The notes under the pieces were generated by a model. That model was given only the letters and a program-made list of their open reading frames with translations. It searched no databases and was not told the DNA's origin. Made by a program: the position numbers and the translations under genes. Below, piece after piece: positions 17,811 through 27,475 of a stretch of 64,000 bases of DNA; within the stretch, counting starts at the first letter, position 1; the number at the start of each line of letters is the position of its first letter. The stretch is taken from assembly GCA_947627595.1 (NCBI GenBank), contig CANQWQ010000003.1, forward strand, positions 18,024-82,023, written 5' to 3'. Source of the stretch: an uncultured Clostridia bacterium. Its GTDB lineage: Bacteria; Bacillota; Clostridia; TANB77; CAG-508.

Positions 17811-18608
17811 TTAATTTTCTTTTTTTACATTAATTTCATATTGTTTAAGCAATCTGGTAGAATATTCTACAACACGATATATAGCGTAGATTATATCTGG
17901 TTTAAGCTTTTCATCAATATTTTCATCATTTAATACATCTAAAAATTGATTTACATTATAATATAAATCTTTTAGTTTTTCTGGATTTATTCCAGATGTC
18001 ATACTGTCATCTTTAAACATTGTATAAATATGAGTAATAAAGCTTGCTACTTTGTAACTTTGAGCTTTAATAATTCCTTTATAATAAAAATTAAAATCTT
18101 CGAAAAATTTATTCTCAATAAATTTTATATTATTTTTGTTTAAAAATTCTCTATTCCAGCAAACATCCCAAACATTCTCATATTTCCAGTCTCTAGCTCT
18201 TCTAGTGAATGTTGAATTTTCTTCTGTTGGAATCCAATCTTCTTCAATTTTACCAACAATTCTAAAACCTAGATAAACAATATCAGGAGTATCATTACCT
18301 ATAACTTCATTTATTTTTTCTAGAGTGGTATTTTCTGCAAAATAATCATCTGCATCTAAGAAAATTATGTAATCACCTTGAGCACAAGCAATTCCTCTGT
18401 TTCTACTGCCACCAGCTTTAAGATTTTTTTCGTTTCTCAAAACTTTTATATTATCATATTTTTGTAAGACATCATAAGTATTATCTTTTGAACAGTCATC
18501 AATTACAATTACTTCATAGTCTTTAAAAGTCTGATTATAAACGCTTTCTAAAGGTATATGAATTTCTTTTTCTGCATTATATGCAGGAATAATTATACTA
18601 AATTTCAT
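17811..18608 (-). CDS. family 2 glycosyltransferase
   Basis: The product has 265 aa. The GT2 core is clear: MKFSIIIPAYNAEKEI, then VIVIDDCSKDNTYDVL, AGGSRNRGIACAQGDYIIFL and the DxD motif DADDYF. Soluble GT-A enzymes of this kind transfer sugars from nucleotide donors onto cell-surface glycans. There is no C-terminal membrane anchor. It is transcribed alone on the minus strand near the 15-17 kb glycan genes. Confidence 0.88.
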   Translation of the reverse strand: MKFSIIIPAYNAEKEIHIPLESVYNQTFKDYEVIVIDDCSKDNTYDVLQKYDNIKVLRNEKNLKAGGSRNRGIACAQGDYIIFLDADDYFAENTTLEKINEVIGNDTPDIVYLGFRIVGKIEEDWIPTEENSTFTRRARDWKYENVWDVCWNREFLNKNNIKFIENKFFEDFNFYYKGIIKAQSYKVASFITHIYTMFKDDSMTSGINPEKLKDLYYNVNQFLDVLNDENIDEKLKPDIIYAIYRVVEYSTRLLKQYEINVKKEN

Positions 18609-18739
18609 ATTTATTTCTCCTCATTTTAAAAGTTTATTGCTTAAAATATCTACGACAAACCGCATTAATTATAACATTTTTTATACAATTGTGTCAATTT
18701 CTTAAAATTTGAAATTACTATTGTTTTTTATATTCATTA

Positions 18740-18768
18740 TTGATAAAATAAATTTGTATACTTATGAT
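18740..18768 (+). promoter_or_regulatory. SigA-type promoter
   Basis: TTGATA, a 17-bp spacer and TATGAT, ahead of the gene at 18787. Confidence 0.65.
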
Positions 18769-18786
18769 AAAGAGGTAATATTTTAA

Positions 18787-19758
18787 ATGGACGAAGAGAA
18801 AAAAGTTTTTAAAATTAGTCTAAAAACATTGATGTTTTTGATTATAATAATTGTTTTATTAGTCGTTATTATAGTTATGGGATTTATGTTGGCAAGTAAA
18901 AGCAATAACGAAAAACAGTCGGAATCAGCGGTATCTAAAGACAATGAAGATAAAGAAGAAGTCGTTGCAAATATAGTAGAAAACAAAGTTGAAAATAAAA
19001 CAGATAATAAAGTTAAAAATAAAGTTTCTAATAAAACCAAAAATACTGTTAACCCTGATTCGAGCGGAAATGTTCAATATGTTGAAAAAATAGTTGATGC
19101 AAAAAGTTATATTTATGATGCACAATATAGTGTAGAAAATTTAAAAATTGAAGAATATCAAACAAATGATGGGACCAGTCATTCAGCTTCAGATATAGTA
19201 GTTCCATTTGTAAACATGGTTTCTGATGATGCAGATGACGTTAACAATGAAATTCAAAGTTTATACGAAAATTATATGAATGAATATAAAGTTTGTAGTG
19301 AAAATAAAAATAGTTTTATAAAAGTAAATTATGAAACTTTCACTACAGCTAATATTATTTCAGTTTTGATTACAGTTCAAAGAGGAAATGAAAACGAAGA
19401 AACAAATGAATATGTAACTTATAATTTTGATGCTATTGATGGAGTAAAACTTACTTATAGTCAAACATATGAACTTGTTGGAATTAAAGATATTGAAGAA
19501 AAAGTTAAAAATGCTATATCTAATCTAGAAGATTTTGAAGAATATGAATTAAATGAAAGTTATCCAGAAGAAGTAAGAGAAGCTAGAGATAAAGAACTTG
19601 AAGATTGTAAAAACAAAATTTACACTTATTATCAACAAGATTTATTAAATAATCATATAGCTTATTATTTGGATAGAAATTTGAAGTTTAATATTGCAAT
19701 TAATGTAGTTCTTCCTGCAGAAGGGGGAGAATATTCAAAAATAGTTGTAGTAGAATAA
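18787..19758 (+). CDS. membrane-anchored exported protein, RsiV/DUF3298-like
   Basis: The product has 323 aa. A single transmembrane helix (about residues 13-35) has a short cytoplasmic N-terminus. An Asn/Lys/Glu-rich linker (about residues 40-95) with repeated N-K-V/T units follows, then an extracytoplasmic domain. The domain contains VPFVNMVSDDADDVNNEIQ and YVTYNFDAIDGVKLTYSQTY, which resembles the DUF4163/DUF3298 domains of RsiV and PdaC. Function is unproven. GAGGT precedes the ATG. Confidence 0.55.
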   Translation: MDEEKKVFKISLKTLMFLIIIIVLLVVIIVMGFMLASKSNNEKQSESAVSKDNEDKEEVVANIVENKVENKTDNKVKNKVSNKTKNTVNPDSSGNVQYVEKIVDAKSYIYDAQYSVENLKIEEYQTNDGTSHSASDIVVPFVNMVSDDADDVNNEIQSLYENYMNEYKVCSENKNSFIKVNYETFTTANIISVLITVQRGNENEETNEYVTYNFDAIDGVKLTYSQTYELVGIKDIEEKVKNAISNLEDFEEYELNESYPEEVREARDKELEDCKNKIYTYYQQDLLNNHIAYYLDRNLKFNIAINVVLPAEGGEYSKIVVVE

Positions 19759-19783
19759 TTTTTTTGGTGGGTGAAATATAAAG

Positions 19784-21014
19784 ATGAAATTAAGAATTTT
19801 AAAGAGTGCAAACAATGTTGGTAGAGAAGTTATAGAGATACAAAGTCGGAAATACAAAAATAGCAGTTGCTTTTGGAGAAGAAAGAGGAACAGGTGAAAT
19901 AATTAAAGATAAACCATTATTTGATGGATTAACAGTTGGAACACCTTCATATGATGGAATTTTCGTTTTGAGAAATCCTGAAAACTGTGAACTTGTTAAT
20001 TATTCATTAGAACAAATTGCAGTATATATGGATAGAAAAACAATTTTAAATTATAATGCTTGTGTAGATTTCTTAGAACTTCCAAAAAGAGCTGTAAGAG
20101 AAGTTCATGAAGAATCTATAAATCATTTAAAAGATTTAGATATAATTCCTTTTATTGTAGATCCATCTAACTTAAACACATATATACTTTGTGTAAAAGA
20201 TAAACAAGGAAAAACTGCTGTAATTTGTGGAGATTTTAAAAACTATGATGGAGTATATGGAAAAGATAAACTTCGCAAAGCTTTATCAATAATTTCAAGT
20301 GCAGATGTTGTAGCCATCGAAGGAAAATACCTTGGAAAAGGTGGCTTTGAACACGCTAGTGAGGGAGAAGTTTTTGATAAATTAAAAAATATCATGAAAC
20401 TTTATAAACAGGTTTATGTTATTCAATCTGAAACAGACATGATTATGGCTAAAAACATTTATCAAGCAGCTTTGAAGACTAAAAAAATATTTATAGAAAA
20501 CAGTCTTTTAAGTAATTTAGCTACAATTGCAAATGGAAGTTTTCCAAACCCTGTATCATCAAAAAAAGTATATAGTTATAATCAAGTAGTTTTAAATAAT
20601 CAAAGCTATGAGTTTAAAAGAAAATATTTAGCGCCATTTACTCTTTGCAGTGCAGTTGATAAAATGAAAAAAGAAAGATATGCAATGAACATTACAAAAG
20701 ATATGCTACAAGATCTTCAGCTTTTCAATAAAACTGGAAGTTTATATGATGCTTGCGTAATATTTGGAGAATGGAAAGGCTTTTTAGAAGAAGACGAAGA
20801 AATGCAAGAATTCATTGAGATGATGAAAAAAGAATATGAAGTTGATTATTATGAGTTATATACTAAAGGAGAACTTAATTTAAATACTTTAAAAACAATA
20901 ATTGCTAAATTAAATCCTAAATGTGTTGTTCCTGTTGACTTTGATAAATCAGTTAACAATTCAGCTGGAATTCCTAATTTTAAAGTTTTAGATGAAGAAA
21001 AAATGGAAATATAA
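19784..21014 (+). CDS. metallo-beta-lactamase-fold protein, read through one CGG +1 site
   Basis: Read as 409 aa. The start MKLRILKSANNVGREVIEI is joined by skipping C19847 (AGT-C-GGA) to IQSGNTKIAVAFGEERGTGE. The 1231 bases minus 1 are 410 codons. The order of segments (a GN-x-hydrophobic strand, then TPSYDGIFV, LPKRAVREVHEES, TAVICGDFKNYDG) resembles beta-CASP nucleases such as RNase J. The HxHxDH zinc site that should follow the third strand is not visible, so it may be a non-catalytic relative. There is no SD-like doubt about the start: GGTGGGTG lies upstream. Confidence 0.6.
19847..19850 (+). other. CGGA +1 recoding site, metallo-beta-lactamase-fold gene
   Basis: AGT-C-GGA after codon 21. 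The zero frame stops 17 codons later, at a TGA. The shifted frame is open for nearly 390 codons. Confidence 0.78.
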
Positions 21015-21032
21015 AGATAAAAAATAATAAAT

Positions 21033-21059
21033 AAAAACGAGTAGATTTTACTCGTTTTT
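21033..21059. terminator. bidirectional terminator
   Basis: AAAAACGAGTA pairs with TACTCGTTTTT between convergent genes (19784 gene and rpsT). Confidence 0.85.
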
Positions 21060-21061
21060 AT

Positions 21062-21325
21062 TTATTTTACTTCATTTAATTTTTTTGCTAAACTTGATTT
21101 TTTTCTAGAAGCTGTATTTGCTTTGATAACGCCTTTTGAACAAGCTTGATCAACCTTTTTAACAGCATTCTTGAAAGCAGCTTCTGCTTTAGCTTTATCG
21201 CCTTCTTGAGCAGCAGCTTCAAATGATTTAACAGCTGTTTTATAAGCTGATTTAACCATATTATTTTGTAAAGTTTTTTTCTTAATAACATCTACTCTCT
21301 TAATAGCTGATTTAATGTTTGGCAT
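21062..21325 (-). CDS. rpsT: 30S ribosomal protein S20
   Basis: An 87-aa Lys/Ala-rich protein: MPNIKSAIKRVDVIKKKTLQ and KAEAAFKNAVKKVDQACSKG are the S20 pattern. It binds 16S rRNA in the small subunit. GGGAGGTG precedes the ATG, and the gene has its own promoter. Monocistronic. Confidence 0.95.
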   Translation of the reverse strand: MPNIKSAIKRVDVIKKKTLQNNMVKSAYKTAVKSFEAAAQEGDKAKAEAAFKNAVKKVDQACSKGVIKANTASRKKSSLAKKLNEVK

Positions 21326-21369
21326 GGTTTTGCACCTCCCTTGTAAAATTCAAGTCAATTTCTTTGAAT

Positions 21370-21398
21370 ATTTTAACACGTCACGCCAAAAAAAGCAA
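21370..21398 (-). promoter_or_regulatory. SigA-type promoter for rpsT
   Basis: On the minus strand: TTGCTT (21393-21398), a 17-bp spacer and TAAAAT (21370-21375), about 45 bp upstream of the start. Confidence 0.65.
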
Positions 21399-21522
21399 GT
21401 GTTTTAGGAAAAAATATGTAAAAAGTTGATTTTTACTTGAAAATGTGAGGCTATTATGGTATATTTATAAAGGATTATTTTACTTATATAATTGGGGAAA
21501 TTGTATTTAGTGGAGGTAATTG

Positions 21523-21969
21523 ATGATAGCTATTGGTGCCGATCATGGCGGTTTTAAATTAAAAGAAGAAATTAAAAAATATTTAGATGAAAATGATATA
21601 AAATATGAAGATTTTGGAACTTTTAATGAAGAAAGAACAGATTATCCAATTTATGCTGAAAAAGTTGCGAAATCAATTCAAAATAAAAAATGTGAATGTG
21701 GAATTTTAATTTGTAAATCAGGAGCTGGAATGACAATTGCAGCTAATAAATTTAAAGGAATCAGAGCTACGATAGGTTTTAATCAAGAAGTCATTAGAGC
21801 TTCAAAAGCAGATGATGATATAAATGTTTTAGTATTACCAGCAGAATATATAAATATTTCTGAAGCTGTTGCTATTACTAGAATTTGGATTGCTACTCAA
21901 TTTAAAGGCGGAAGATATGAAGAAAGACTACAAATGATGGAAAATATTGAAAAGAACGAGATGATTTAG
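21523..21969 (+). CDS. rpiB: ribose-5-phosphate isomerase B
   Basis: A 148-aa RpiB/LacAB family enzyme interconverting ribose 5-phosphate and ribulose 5-phosphate. It has IAIGADHGGFKLKEEI, the active-site segment GILICKSGAGMTIAANKFKG and NVLVLPAEYI. The ATG at 21523 follows GGAGG by 6 nt. It heads a row of plus-strand genes through rng, rimO and beyond with short gaps, probably co-transcribed. Confidence 0.93.
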   Translation: MIAIGADHGGFKLKEEIKKYLDENDIKYEDFGTFNEERTDYPIYAEKVAKSIQNKKCECGILICKSGAGMTIAANKFKGIRATIGFNQEVIRASKADDDINVLVLPAEYINISEAVAITRIWIATQFKGGRYEERLQMMENIEKNEMI

Positions 21970-21985
21970 GAAAGGATGTTAAGCT

Positions 21986-23089
21986 ATGTGGGGAGACATT
22001 GCAATAGCATTTACGATAGCCTTTTTGACAGCATTTATGACTACGCCTTATACGATTCGTTTAGCTAAAAAAATTGGTGCAGTTGATACACCTAAAGATG
22101 AAAGACGTATAAATAAAATTACAATGACAAGATTAGGTGGACTAGCTGTAATTTTAGGCTTTGTTGTTTCAGTTATATATCTTTTAACAGTAATGGTAAT
22201 AGAGAAAAAAATAGATTTAACTCAAAATAGTTATAATATAAAACTTTTGGGCTTTGCACTTGGTGGAATTATATTATCTGTAACATGTTTTATAGATGAT
22301 GTAAAAGGAGTTCCGGCATTAGTAAAACTACTTGCTCAAACTGTTGCAGCATGTATAGTTGTAAAATGTGGAATATTGATAGATAATGTTAAAATTCCAT
22401 TTTTAAATAAAATAACAAGTGAAATTTTCTACAAAATTTTAACTATTGGTTGGATAGTTGGTATTACAAATGCAATTAACTTAATTGATGGTTTAGATGG
22501 CCTTTCAACTGGAATCACGCTTATTTCATGCGTTTCACTATTAATAATATTTTCATTAAGTGGTTCGCCACTTATGTCAATAATTTTGATAACTGCTTTA
22601 GCTGGTGCTCTAGTTGGATTTTTACCATTTAACTTTAATCCTGCAAAAACTTTTATTGGAGATACAGGATCAAATTTTTTAGGTTACTGCATATCAATTA
22701 TTTCAATTTTAGGAATTGCTAAAACTTATACAGCAATCGTAATTATTGCGCCTATAATAGTTCTTGCATTACCAATCTTTGATACACTTTTTTCAATTTT
22801 TAGAAGAATTATTCATGGGCATTCATTAAAAGCAATTTTTCAGCCAGATGCAAATCATTTACATCACAGAATGTTGAAAGCTGGATTTACTCAAAAACAA
22901 TCAGTTCTTATTTTATATGGAATTACAGCAATACTTGGTATTTTCGTTATAATATGGATTGACAGTGGAATTTGGAAAGCATTATCTTTTGCAATCATGA
23001 TTATACTTATTATTTTAGCTGGATATAAAGAATTTTTTAAGCAAAGATTACTTTCAGATAATGATGAAGAAAATAAGGAGAATAAGTAA
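21986..23089 (+). CDS. undecaprenyl-phosphate glycosyl-1-phosphate transferase (WecA/TagO type)
   Basis: The product has 367 aa with about eleven transmembrane helices. Family motifs: VDTPKDERRINK after the first helix, CFIDDVKG, NLIDGLDGLSTG, GDTGSNFLGY and DANHLHHRML. It transfers GlcNAc-1-phosphate or a related sugar phosphate to undecaprenyl phosphate, starting teichoic-acid or surface glycan synthesis. The HLHHR end is typical of the WecA/TagO branch and not of MraY. Confidence 0.88.
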   Translation: MWGDIAIAFTIAFLTAFMTTPYTIRLAKKIGAVDTPKDERRINKITMTRLGGLAVILGFVVSVIYLLTVMVIEKKIDLTQNSYNIKLLGFALGGIILSVTCFIDDVKGVPALVKLLAQTVAACIVVKCGILIDNVKIPFLNKITSEIFYKILTIGWIVGITNAINLIDGLDGLSTGITLISCVSLLIIFSLSGSPLMSIILITALAGALVGFLPFNFNPAKTFIGDTGSNFLGYCISIISILGIAKTYTAIVIIAPIIVLALPIFDTLFSIFRRIIHGHSLKAIFQPDANHLHHRMLKAGFTQKQSVLILYGITAILGIFVIIWIDSGIWKALSFAIMIILIILAGYKEFFKQRLLSDNDEENKENK

Positions 23090-23090
23090 A

Positions 23091-23648
23091 ATGAAATTAA
23101 TAGTGGGGCTTGGTAATCCTGAAAAAGATTACAGCAACACCCGTCATAATATGGGATTTAACGTTTTAAATCTTTTAGCAAAAGAATATGATATCGACAT
23201 TTCAAGAAGTAAATTTGAAGCAGAATATGGAAGTGGAATGATTGAAGGAAAAAACGTAATGTTAATAAAACCTCAAACATTCATGAATTCTAGTGGAAGA
23301 TCTGTTATTGAATTTGTTAATTTTTATAAAGTTCCATTAGAAGATTTAATTGTTGTTTATGATGATATTGATATCGATATTTCATGTGTCAGAGTTAGAA
23401 AGAATGGAAGTCCAGGAAGTCATAATGGAATGAAATCAATTGTAAATATTTTAGCAGATGATAGATTTCCTAGAGTTCGTGTAGGAATTGGAAAACCACT
23501 TTATGATGATGACCTTATAAATTATGTAATAGGTGCTATACCTGAAGAAGAAATCCCTGGCTTAGAAGAGGGAGTTAGAAAAGCTAAAGATGCGATTGTA
23601 GAGATATTAAAAAATGGAATTGATTCAGCAATGAATAAATTTAATTAG
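23091..23648 (+). CDS. pth: peptidyl-tRNA hydrolase
   Basis: A 185-aa Pth that frees tRNA from stalled peptidyl-tRNA. MKLIVGLGNPEKDYSNTRHN contains the catalytic His; KPQTFMNSSGRSV, VYDDIDI and GSPGSHNGMKSI are all in place. The ATG at 23091 is the true start. The open frame running back to 23061 overlaps the preceding gene. Confidence 0.96.
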   Translation: MKLIVGLGNPEKDYSNTRHNMGFNVLNLLAKEYDIDISRSKFEAEYGSGMIEGKNVMLIKPQTFMNSSGRSVIEFVNFYKVPLEDLIVVYDDIDIDISCVRVRKNGSPGSHNGMKSIVNILADDRFPRVRVGIGKPLYDDDLINYVIGAIPEEEIPGLEEGVRKAKDAIVEILKNGIDSAMNKFN

Positions 23649-23657
23649 GAAGTAAAA

Positions 23658-24818
23658 ATGAAAGAAATTTATATTAGAGAAGACAATGATTTTAAATATA
23701 TTTATTTAATTGAAGACAATATAATCATAGAAAAGCACGAGGAAAATAAAGAAAATCCTATGCTTGAAGGAAATGTATATGTTGGAAAAGTAAATAATGT
23801 TTTACCTGGAATGCAAGCAGCATTTGTAAATATAGGTAGTGGAAAAAATGCATTTATACATTTAAAAGATTTATTACCTAAAGTTGATACTGTTAAAGGC
23901 GAAGTTCCTGAGCAAGAAGATATTAGAAAACTTATTAGACCAGGTGACCCAATTTTAGTTCAAGTAACTAGAGATAAGACATACAAAAAAGGTGCTAGAG
24001 TTACAACACATATAAGTTTTACAGGAAGATTTTTTGTTTATATGCCTAAATCTCCTTTTGTCGCTGTTTCTCAAAAAATAGAGGATGAAAATAAAAAACA
24101 AGAATTAAAAAAATTAGTTTCTGAAATACTTCCAGAAGGTGCTGGCGGAATAATTAGAACAAATTGCCAAAATGCTAGTAATGAAGTAATTGTAGAAGAT
24201 ATTAAGAAACAAATAAAATCTTGGAATAAGCTTATAAATATTCAATTCGATGATTATCCTAAAGAAATTTATAATTGCGGAGGAATCGTTAGAAAATATA
24301 TAATTGATAACTTAGATAAAGGCTTAGAAAAAATTGTAGTTTGCAACAAAAATCTTGAAAAATTGATTAAAAATATTTTAAAAGAAGAGGACAAAACTGT
24401 TGAAATTGAAATAGATCCTAATTATCTTGAAAAATTTGATTATGAAAATCAATTGAGAAAATTAGATAATAGAAAGGTTTGGCTTGATTGTGGAGGATTT
24501 ATAACAATTGACAAAACAGAAGCTTTAACTGCAATTGACGTTAACACTGGAAAATATATTGGAAAAAGTAGTTTTGAAGATACTATTTTTATTGTAAATA
24601 AAGAGGCTACAATAGAAATTGCTAAGCAACTAAGAGCACGTGATATTGGTGGAATTATAATTATTGATTATATTGACATGAATACTGAAGAAAATAAAAA
24701 TGAAATAATAAAACTTATGGAACAAGAGATTAAAAAAGATAGTTCAAAAGTTCAAATTGAAGGATTCACAAGATTAAATTTATTAGAAATGACTAGAAAA
24801 CATGTTTATAGCTTATAG
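23658..24818 (+). CDS. rng: ribonuclease E/G family protein
   Basis: A 386-aa single-strand-specific endoribonuclease of the RNase G type. An N-terminal S1-like domain (about residues 35-110, GNVYVGKVNNVLPGMQAAFV) leads to the DNase-I-like catalytic part. That part has the metal-binding aspartates in TAIDVNTGKYIG and IIIIDYIDM. It lacks the long C-terminal scaffold of E. coli RNase E and is short even for RNase G. It is followed at 12 bp by rimO. Confidence 0.88.
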   Translation: MKEIYIREDNDFKYIYLIEDNIIIEKHEENKENPMLEGNVYVGKVNNVLPGMQAAFVNIGSGKNAFIHLKDLLPKVDTVKGEVPEQEDIRKLIRPGDPILVQVTRDKTYKKGARVTTHISFTGRFFVYMPKSPFVAVSQKIEDENKKQELKKLVSEILPEGAGGIIRTNCQNASNEVIVEDIKKQIKSWNKLINIQFDDYPKEIYNCGGIVRKYIIDNLDKGLEKIVVCNKNLEKLIKNILKEEDKTVEIEIDPNYLEKFDYENQLRKLDNRKVWLDCGGFITIDKTEALTAIDVNTGKYIGKSSFEDTIFIVNKEATIEIAKQLRARDIGGIIIIDYIDMNTEENKNEIIKLMEQEIKKDSSKVQIEGFTRLNLLEMTRKHVYSL

Positions 24819-24830
24819 AAAGGTTTTAAA

Positions 24831-26139
24831 ATGAATGTAGGTTTTGTTTCTTTGCGGTTGCAGTAAAAATTTAGTTGATACTGAAATGTGCATAGGACTT
24901 TTTAAAAAAGAAAAATTTAATATTGTTCAAAATAGCGAAGATGCAGATATTATAGTTGTTAATACTTGTGGTTTTATAGAGCCAGCAAAGCAAGAGGCCA
25001 TTGATACAATTTTAGAAATGGCTGAGCTTAAGAAAACTGGAAAATGCAAATATCTAATTGCTATGGGATGTTTAGTTCAAAGATATAGGGAAGACTTGGA
25101 GAAGATGCTTCCAGAAGTAGATTTATTTATAAGTATTGATGACTATAAAAATATTTGGCTTAAAATTTGTGAATTGATTGGAAGAAAGCCAGAAGTTTCT
25201 AGTCAAAACACACTTGAATACGAGGACAGAATTATTTCTACAGGAGATAAAACAGCATATTTGAAAATCGCTGAAGGCTGTAGCAATAATTGTACATATT
25301 GTGCGATTCCATATATTCGTGGAAAATATATAAGTAGACCTTTTGAGAAAATTATTGATGAAGCCAAAAGATTAAAAAAATCTGGAATTGAAGAAATAAT
25401 AGTAATTGCTCAAGATACTACAAAATATGGTCTAGACTTATATAACAAAAAGAGATTACCAGAGCTTTTACAAGAGATTTCTAATATTGGTTTTAAATGG
25501 GTAAGATTTTTATATTCTTATCCTGAAGATATAACAGATGAACTTATTGAAGTTGTTAAGAAAAATGATAATATTTGCAAATATTTTGATATTCCTATTC
25601 AACACTATTCAAACTCAGTTTTGAAAAGAATGAATAGAAAAAGTAATCAAGAACAACTTGATAATTTATTAGAAAAATTAAGAAAAGAAATTCCAAATGT
25701 AATCTTGAGAACTAGCTTGATTGTTGGTTTTCCAGGTGAAACAGAAGAAGACTTTTTTGAGCTTTATGAATTTGTAAATAGAGCAAAATTTGAAAAACTT
25801 GGAGTTTTTAAATATTCAAAAGAAGACGGAACTCCTGCTAGTAGATTAAAAGAACAGATTCATTTTAAAACAAAACAAAAAAGATTAAATTCAATTATGA
25901 GTCTAGAACAGCAAATTTCTAAAATAAAATTAGAAGAAAAAATCGGAAATAGTTATGAAGTCTTAATAGATGGAATAACAGATGATAACAAATATTATAT
26001 TGGTCGTTCTTATATGGATATACCAAATGAAGATGGAGTAGTTTATATTCCTAAAACTAAAAATGGTTTAGTTGGAAAATTTGTAAATTGCAAAATTACA
26101 GATAGTTTGGGATATGATTTAGTTGGAAAATTAGATTAA
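24831..26139 (+). CDS. rimO: ribosomal protein S12 methylthiotransferase RimO, read through one CGG +1 site
   Basis: Read as 435 aa. MNVGFVSLGCSKNLVDTEMC is the canonical RimO opening with its first iron-sulfur cysteine. It requires skipping C24855 (TTG-C-GGT), because the zero frame reaches TAA after CGG-TTG-CAG. The radical-SAM cluster motif is EGCSNNCTYCAIPYIRG, and a TRAM-like C-terminus follows. 1309 bases minus 1 give 436 codons. The enzyme methylthiolates an aspartate of ribosomal protein S12. A start downstream of the break would remove essential ligands, so the break must be decoded. Confidence 0.93.
24855..24858 (+). other. CGGT +1 recoding site, rimO
   Basis: TTG-C-GGT at codon 9. 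The restored SLGCSKN is one of the best conserved motifs of the family. Confidence 0.85.
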
Positions 26140-26153
26140 GTAAGGATAAAAAT

Positions 26154-27449
26154 ATGAAACGAATTTGGAAATTAATTATAGTTGTTCCAATAGTTTTGGG
26201 AATTATAGTAGCTGTTGGAATTACATTAAAAAATCAAACAGATAAATTAAATGAAAAAAATAAAATTGAAAATTTATTTGGAAAATTATCTAGTAAGCCA
26301 ATTGAAATAACTAAGTTTTATACATATGGAACATCTTTAAATGTTGAAGGAACAATTGATAGTATTTCAAAAGATAATTTTGAAGGTTTAAAACTTGTTA
26401 TAAGAGATGGCGAAAACTACGAAAAGACTTGTAATCTAGATTATGATTTCGAAGAGGGAAAAGTAGTTTTTTCTACTAGAGAAATTAATAACTCAATTAA
26501 CTTAGAAGATTTACAAGCTGGAAAAAAATATTATTTACAATTAAGAGTTAAAACAAATAATAGCAAAGATTTTAAGTATTATACATTTAAAAATTCTAGT
26601 GAATACAAAAATATAGAATATTATTCTTTAACTAAAGATGGAAAAAATAATAAAGTTGATGTAAAATTTGAAAAACAAAATTATAATGGAAAAGATTATA
26701 ATTATTTAGGTTTAACAGTTAAAGAAACTAAACTTCCAAAAGAAGTTTATGATATTGTTATAGATTGCGGACATGGCGGAACAGATAAAGGAAATACTTC
26801 AGGTGAATATAATGAAAGAGATTTAACCTTAGATTATGGAAAAGCTTTAAAGACAGCTTTAGAGGAGAAAGGTTATAAAGTTAAACTTTCTAGAGATGAT
26901 TCAAATACTGAGAATATGACTGAATTAAAGGCTTATGATGAAGATGGAAGAATTACAATTTGCTGTAAAACAAAGGCAAAATATATGTTGTCACTTCATA
27001 ATACAGATGATTATTCAGGAGTTGAAGTATATGTTCCAAATAATGTTAATCTAGATTTTGCAAATAAAATTGCTACAAACCTTTATAATATGACATCTTT
27101 AGAACTTTCAACAAATAAAAGTGATTATAAAGTTAAAGAAGGAATTTATCAAAAAAACTTTAACAAAGATTCAATAACAACAAATAATAAAACAATGACA
27201 GATAAAGGGTTAGAGCCATATAATTTGACATATGATACTCCTAGAATTTATACAATTAGAGAAGTTGGAGGAATCGCTACAAATGCATATATGGATGGAA
27301 GAAACACTTTATATAGTCCAAACAAATATTATAAATCTAATCAAGGAATAGAGAGTTACCAAGTTTGCATTGGAAATATAAAATCAGATTTAGATGTTCT
27401 TTTAAATGAAAAAGAACAAATTGTTAAAGCTTTAGCAGATGCTTTTTAA
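26154..27449 (+). CDS. N-acetylmuramoyl-L-alanine amidase (Amidase_3)
   Basis: The product has 431 aa. An N-terminal membrane anchor or signal (about residues 7-24) is followed by an unknown region of about 170 residues. The catalytic domain (about residues 200-430) has zinc ligands in IVIDCGHGGTDKG, NERDLTLDYG and MLSLHNTDDYSG, with HNT in place of the usual HAN. It cleaves peptide stems from peptidoglycan outside the membrane. It lies in the rng-rimO gene row. Confidence 0.85.
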   Translation: MKRIWKLIIVVPIVLGIIVAVGITLKNQTDKLNEKNKIENLFGKLSSKPIEITKFYTYGTSLNVEGTIDSISKDNFEGLKLVIRDGENYEKTCNLDYDFEEGKVVFSTREINNSINLEDLQAGKKYYLQLRVKTNNSKDFKYYTFKNSSEYKNIEYYSLTKDGKNNKVDVKFEKQNYNGKDYNYLGLTVKETKLPKEVYDIVIDCGHGGTDKGNTSGEYNERDLTLDYGKALKTALEEKGYKVKLSRDDSNTENMTELKAYDEDGRITICCKTKAKYMLSLHNTDDYSGVEVYVPNNVNLDFANKIATNLYNMTSLELSTNKSDYKVKEGIYQKNFNKDSITTNNKTMTDKGLEPYNLTYDTPRIYTIREVGGIATNAYMDGRNTLYSPNKYYKSNQGIESYQVCIGNIKSDLDVLLNEKEQIVKALADAF

Positions 27450-27475
27450 CAAAATACTAATGATTGGAGAAAATG

